DNA from: Erysipelotrichaceae bacterium
GTDB taxonomy: Bacteria > Bacillota_I > Bacilli_A > Erysipelotrichales > Coprobacillaceae
DNA: 59,093 nucleotides
Assembly (NCBI GenBank): GCA_021201655.1
Contig: JAJQEL010000033.1
Coordinates: forward strand, 1 to 59,093
Direction: 5' to 3'
The translations under genes were made by a program, and so were the position numbers. The stretch's first letter is position 1. Every line of letters begins with the position of its first letter. The notes beneath the pieces were generated by a model. The model was not told the origin of the DNA. It worked only from the letters and a program-made list of their open reading frames with translations, and searched no databases. This document shows, one piece after another, positions 56,388-59,093 of this stretch.

Positions 56388-57827
56388 ATGAATTTTGAAC
56401 AAGTGATTGGCTTAGAAGTCCATTGTGAATTAAAAACACATTCCAAAATGTTTTCTTCCTCTCCTGTAAGCTTTGGCGAAGAACCAAATACTATGGTCAA
56501 TGAAATAGATATGAGTATGCCAGGAACAATGCCTTCTGTTAATAAACGCGCTGTTGAATATGCGATCCGTGTTTGTCATGCTTTACATATGGATATTGAT
56601 GAACTCTTATGCTTTGATCGTAAAAATTATTATTATGCTGATTTACCTAAAGGTTTTCAGATTACGCAAAATAGAAGACCGATTGGTAAAAATGGATATC
56701 TTGATATTGAAGTTGATGGACAAAAGCATCATATCGCCATTGAACGTTTACATATGGAAGAAGACACCTGTAAACAATTTCATTTTGCTGATTATTCTTT
56801 GTTAGATTATAATCGTGCTGGTATTCCTTTAATCGAGATTGTAACATATCCATCTATTAGAAATGGGGCTCAGGCAGCGGCTTATTTAGAAAAATTAAGA
56901 CAAATTCTTTTATATACTGATGTTTCTGATGCAAAGATGGAGGAAGGGTCAATGCGTTGTGATGTAAATATCTCTATTCGACCTTGTGGAAGTGAAGAAT
57001 TTGGCAAACGTACTGAAATTAAAAATCTTAATTCTATTTCCAATGTTCAAAAAGCGATTGAATATGAAGCCTTACGTCAAGAAAAAGTATTGCTTCATGG
57101 TGATGAAGTTTTACAGGAAACAAGACGTTATGATGAGACGTTAAAGAAAACCGTGGCGATGCGTGCTAAAGGTGACGCGGTGGATTATAAATATTACTGC
57201 GAACCGAATATTTTACCTATTCGTATTAGTCATCAATGGGTTATGCAAATTAAAGAGGATTTACCAATGTTAGCAGATGAACGTGCACAGAAATATATTA
57301 ATGAATATGGTATTTCAACTATTGATGCAAATATTCTGGTAGCTTCTAAAGATATTTCAGATTTTTTTGAAGAAACTATTTCCTATTGTCAAGAATATCA
57401 ATTGGTTTGTCATTGGTTATTAGGTGATGTTCAAGCTTATCTCAATAAAGAAAATATAACTATTAATGAAACTGAGCTTACACCTGAATATTTAGGAAAA
57501 ATAATTACTTTTATTCAAAACGAAACAATTTCTTCAAAACAAGCAAAAAAAGTTTTTGCGGAATTGATGCATACAGGTAAAGATCCAGAAAAAATCATTG
57601 AAGAAAAAGGTATGAAACAAATATCTGATCCTGATACTTTATCAGTTATGATTCATGAAGTTTTAGATAATAATGAACAATCTATTCATGACTATAAAGC
57701 AGGAAAAGATCGTGCAGTTGGATATCTTGTTGGTCAAATAATGAAGAAGACAAATAGTCAGGCAAATCCTAAATTGACTCATGAATTATTAATAAAATTA
57801 TTAAAAGAGCGTATAAGTGATGAATAA
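56388..57827 (+). CDS. gatB: Amidotransferase subunit B
   Basis: 479 residues from ATG 56388 after CCAGGGAGGGATAG; a longer reading inside gatA is not needed. GatB signature: IGLEVHCELKTHSKMFS, then YYYADLPKGFQITQ, and EEGSMRCDVNISIRP. The C-terminal tRNA-binding tail (YqeY-like) is complete. It phosphorylates and amidates the tRNA-bound Glu or Asp using ammonia from GatA. Last gene of gatCAB. Confidence 0.97.
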   Translation: MNFEQVIGLEVHCELKTHSKMFSSSPVSFGEEPNTMVNEIDMSMPGTMPSVNKRAVEYAIRVCHALHMDIDELLCFDRKNYYYADLPKGFQITQNRRPIGKNGYLDIEVDGQKHHIAIERLHMEEDTCKQFHFADYSLLDYNRAGIPLIEIVTYPSIRNGAQAAAYLEKLRQILLYTDVSDAKMEEGSMRCDVNISIRPCGSEEFGKRTEIKNLNSISNVQKAIEYEALRQEKVLLHGDEVLQETRRYDETLKKTVAMRAKGDAVDYKYYCEPNILPIRISHQWVMQIKEDLPMLADERAQKYINEYGISTIDANILVASKDISDFFEETISYCQEYQLVCHWLLGDVQAYLNKENITINETELTPEYLGKIITFIQNETISSKQAKKVFAELMHTGKDPEKIIEEKGMKQISDPDTLSVMIHEVLDNNEQSIHDYKAGKDRAVGYLVGQIMKKTNSQANPKLTHELLIKLLKERISDE

Positions 57828-57880
57828 TCTCTATACTTTTGCTTGATTTTTTGGTACAATGACAGAAAGTAGGTGAAAAT

Positions 57881-58615
57881 ATGTCTAAAAAGTTTCAATT
57901 TGATGATGAATTTGATGATGGATTTTTGGATAATTCAAAAAAGATAGATGAAGTGGGTCATACGAACGATTCTGAATTTGGCGAAGATGCCTTTGATAAT
58001 GTTTTTGATTTTCATAGTGAAGAGGAAGATACAATGGCAAAACGTAAAAATAAAAAGAAATTTCAATGGCATTGGTGGTATTATTTACTAATAATTATAT
58101 TAGTGCTTTGTTTAGCGTTTGGCATATATATTCTTATTAAGTCTAATAATAATGGTCCAGTATATGGTAGTCGTTGTGAAGGCTTAGTTTCTGTATCAAA
58201 GGATTTGATTACTTCAACTGAAAATACAATAGAAGAAAAATATGATTCAATTATTGATATGGATTTATCTATTGAGTGTCGTACTTTACATATCGATATT
58301 CAATTTAGTGAAGGTATGGATACTGAAGAGGCTGAAGAAATTGCTGAAGAAACAATCAAGACTTTAGATGATTTGGTAGGAGAATCAAAAGAAGAGGGTA
58401 ATACTTATAGTAATCTATTTGGTACAATTGATGGGGAAACACAATATGAAGTGAATATTTATATGACTTCTGAAAATAGTGAGGATTTTCCTATTTATGG
58501 TACAAAGAGTGTACAAAGTGATGAAGTTACTTATACATTAGCAACTGTTGTTGATGAGGAAAGTGCACAAAAAGCATTGGATACATTGGAAGATGATGAA
58601 AGTGAAGAAGAATAA
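57881..58615 (+). CDS. Single-pass membrane protein with acidic N-terminus, unknown function
   Basis: 244 residues. The cytosolic N-terminus is very acidic (FDDEFDDGFL and EEEDTM), then a basic stretch (AKRKNKKKFQ), a membrane helix at about residues 68-86 and an extracellular region of about 155 residues rich in Glu, Asp, Ser and Thr (EEAEEIAEETIKTLDDL). No signal peptidase site or catalytic motif. A TACAAT lies just upstream. I cannot name the family. It is the last intact gene in the window. Confidence 0.75.
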   Translation: MSKKFQFDDEFDDGFLDNSKKIDEVGHTNDSEFGEDAFDNVFDFHSEEEDTMAKRKNKKKFQWHWWYYLLIIILVLCLAFGIYILIKSNNNGPVYGSRCEGLVSVSKDLITSTENTIEEKYDSIIDMDLSIECRTLHIDIQFSEGMDTEEAEEIAEETIKTLDDLVGESKEEGNTYSNLFGTIDGETQYEVNIYMTSENSEDFPIYGTKSVQSDEVTYTLATVVDEESAQKALDTLEDDESEEE

Positions 58616-58681
58616 ACGAGCAAATGATATGATTCTCTAAAGTGAACAAAATAAATAATTAAAAGGGATAACCAAATTTTG

Positions 58682-58784
58682 TTCGGGTAAAAGTGAGAAT
58701 TAGACATGGAAATTTTTAACTGAAATAAAATTTTCGGGTATATTAAAAATAACTTTTCGGGTCAAAAATTTCAACTTTTCGGGC
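58682..58784 (+). repeat. Four TTCGGGT/C direct repeats, possible IS terminal region
   Basis: TTCGGGT at 58682, 58733 and 58756 and TTCGGGC at 58778; the last two sit in a 22-base repeat AACTTTTCGGGYCAAAA. Spacing is about 51, 23 and 22 bases. Sub-terminal multiple repeats of this sort are typical of IS21-like ends, but no transposase of that family is here. Confidence 0.4.
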
Positions 58785-58791
58785 AAAAAAA

Positions 58792-58830
58792 GGTCGGTAA
58801 AGAGTAGTGTAAAACTACTCGATACTGACC
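58792..58830 (+). other. Long two-part hairpin
   Basis: Outer stem GGTCGGTA 58792-58799 / TACTGACC 58823-58830 (one G-T), inner stem GAGTAGT 58802-58808 / ACTACTC 58814-58820 with loop GTAAA. Too structured for a terminator alone and with no T tract; could be RNA structure or a mobile-element end. Confidence 0.55.
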
Positions 58831-58856
58831 CAATGTCGTCAATTTAAGAAATGGAA

Positions 58857-58892
58857 AAGAGGAAATTTTGATAATAGAATTTCCTCTTTTTT
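58857..58892 (+). terminator. Terminator in gene-free region
   Basis: AAGAGGAAATT 58857-58867 / AATTTCCTCTT 58878-58888, ten-base loop and a run of six T (58887-58892). It has no known gene upstream except the one ending at 58615, 240 bases earlier. Confidence 0.75.
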
Positions 58893-58984
58893 ATAGTGAC
58901 TATATAAATGTAATTTTATTTATAATATCAAGTGATTTTTCTTTTATTGTATGTTATAATTGTAGTATAGAAAGAGGTGGTTTT

Positions 58985-59059
58985 ATGTTCGTAAAAGTAG
59001 TTCCAAATAATAGAGGAAAAAAAGGTACTTATTATTGCTCGCAATGGCATGAACTTTAG
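58985..59059 (+). pseudogene. Truncated start of an IS1634-like transposase
   Basis: ATG 58985 follows GAAAGAGGTGG. It encodes 24 residues beginning MFVKVVPNNRGKKGTYYCSQ, which looks like the N-terminus of IS1634/IS4-type transposases (MFxKxxxNxxGxxY), then stops at TAG 59057-59059. The reading frame is cut just before a perfect 11-base inverted repeat. It is either a remnant left by deletion or a coincidental short ORF. Confidence 0.4.
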
Positions 59060-59090
59060 AGGTACCCTCATATGCGAGGGTACCTCTTAA
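59059..59090 (+). terminator. Perfect 11-base hairpin at window end
   Basis: GAGGTACCCTC 59059-59069 / GAGGGTACCTC 59076-59086, loop ATATGC, followed by TTAATTT. It looks like a strong terminator or an insertion scar next to the truncated transposase start. Confidence 0.65.
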
Positions 59091-59093
59091 TTT

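Noticed and set aside
58682-58784. TTCGGG repeats as a CRISPR array
   Set aside because: The repeats are only 7-12 bases and the spacing is irregular (51, 23, 22), with no cas genes.

Overview
This window is a low-GC, almost entirely plus-strand stretch of a Bacillota (Firmicutes) chromosome. The gene order (radC-mreCD-minCD-spoIVFAB; rpsB-tsf-pyrH-frr-uppS-cdsA-dxr-rseP-polC-rimP-nusA-ylxR-ylxQ-infB-rbfA; truB-ribF; pcrA-ligA-camS-gatCAB), PolC-type replicase, a Cse60-like small protein and an SpoIVFA/SpoIVFB pair point to a spore-forming lineage or one descended from spore formers. AT-rich codon use and the Mollicute-like form of GatA suggest Erysipelotrichia/Coprobacillales; that placement is inference.

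Layout. 1-0.7 kb: the end of a locus of three tandem double-glycine leader peptides (bacteriocin or signal-like). 0.7-5.8 kb: a frame-disrupted SPOR-domain gene in the spoIIB position, then radC, mreC, mreD, minC, minD, spoIVFA-like and spoIVFB. 6-9.2 kb: rpsB, tsf, pyrH, frr with intervening hairpins. 9.2-17.3 kb: envelope and isoprenoid genes (uppS, cdsA, dxr, rseP), then polC. 17.3-22.1 kb: rimP-nusA-rnpM-ylxQ-infB-rbfA, preceded by a promoter and a hairpin that looks like a NusA-type attenuator. 22.1-29.3 kb: nagA, a sugar epimerase, small Cys-rich and Cse60-like proteins, a lipoprotein, pseudouridine synthase, a broken trmB, thioredoxin-like protein, acpS, a HAD phosphatase and DUF523. 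29.3-33 kb: an unusual chaperone operon (DUF5685 protein, J-domain protein, Hsp70, GNAT). 33-40.3 kb: prepilin peptidase, an RpiR regulator, ParB-like, RsuA-like, Smr, a frameshifted pepD, rRNA methyltransferase, a DinB-like gene with an in-frame stop, and an unknown protein. 40.3-47.4 kb: gene remnants, truB-ribF, a secreted Ig-like/NlpC-P60 hydrolase with an apparent ACG start, a PfkB sugar kinase and an ABC exporter. 47.4-58.6 kb: pcrA, cca, a decayed nucleotidyltransferase, ligA, camS, gatCAB and a membrane protein. 58.6-59.1 kb: a non-coding, hairpin-rich region with short direct repeats and a truncated transposase-like start.

The core is housekeeping: cell shape and division placement, translation (S2, EF-Ts, RRF, IF2, GatCAB, CCA enzyme, rRNA/tRNA modification), replication and repair (PolC, LigA, PcrA, RadC) and envelope synthesis. 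The most notable items are the tandem peptide genes, the chaperone operon, the putative nusA attenuator, an OmpR-type 11-bp direct repeat before the cell-wall hydrolase, and a scatter of lesions (poly-A indels, TAA nonsense codons, an ACG start) in otherwise well-formed genes that are either real decay/phase variation or assembly errors. No rRNA, tRNA, CRISPR array or complete insertion sequence was recognised.
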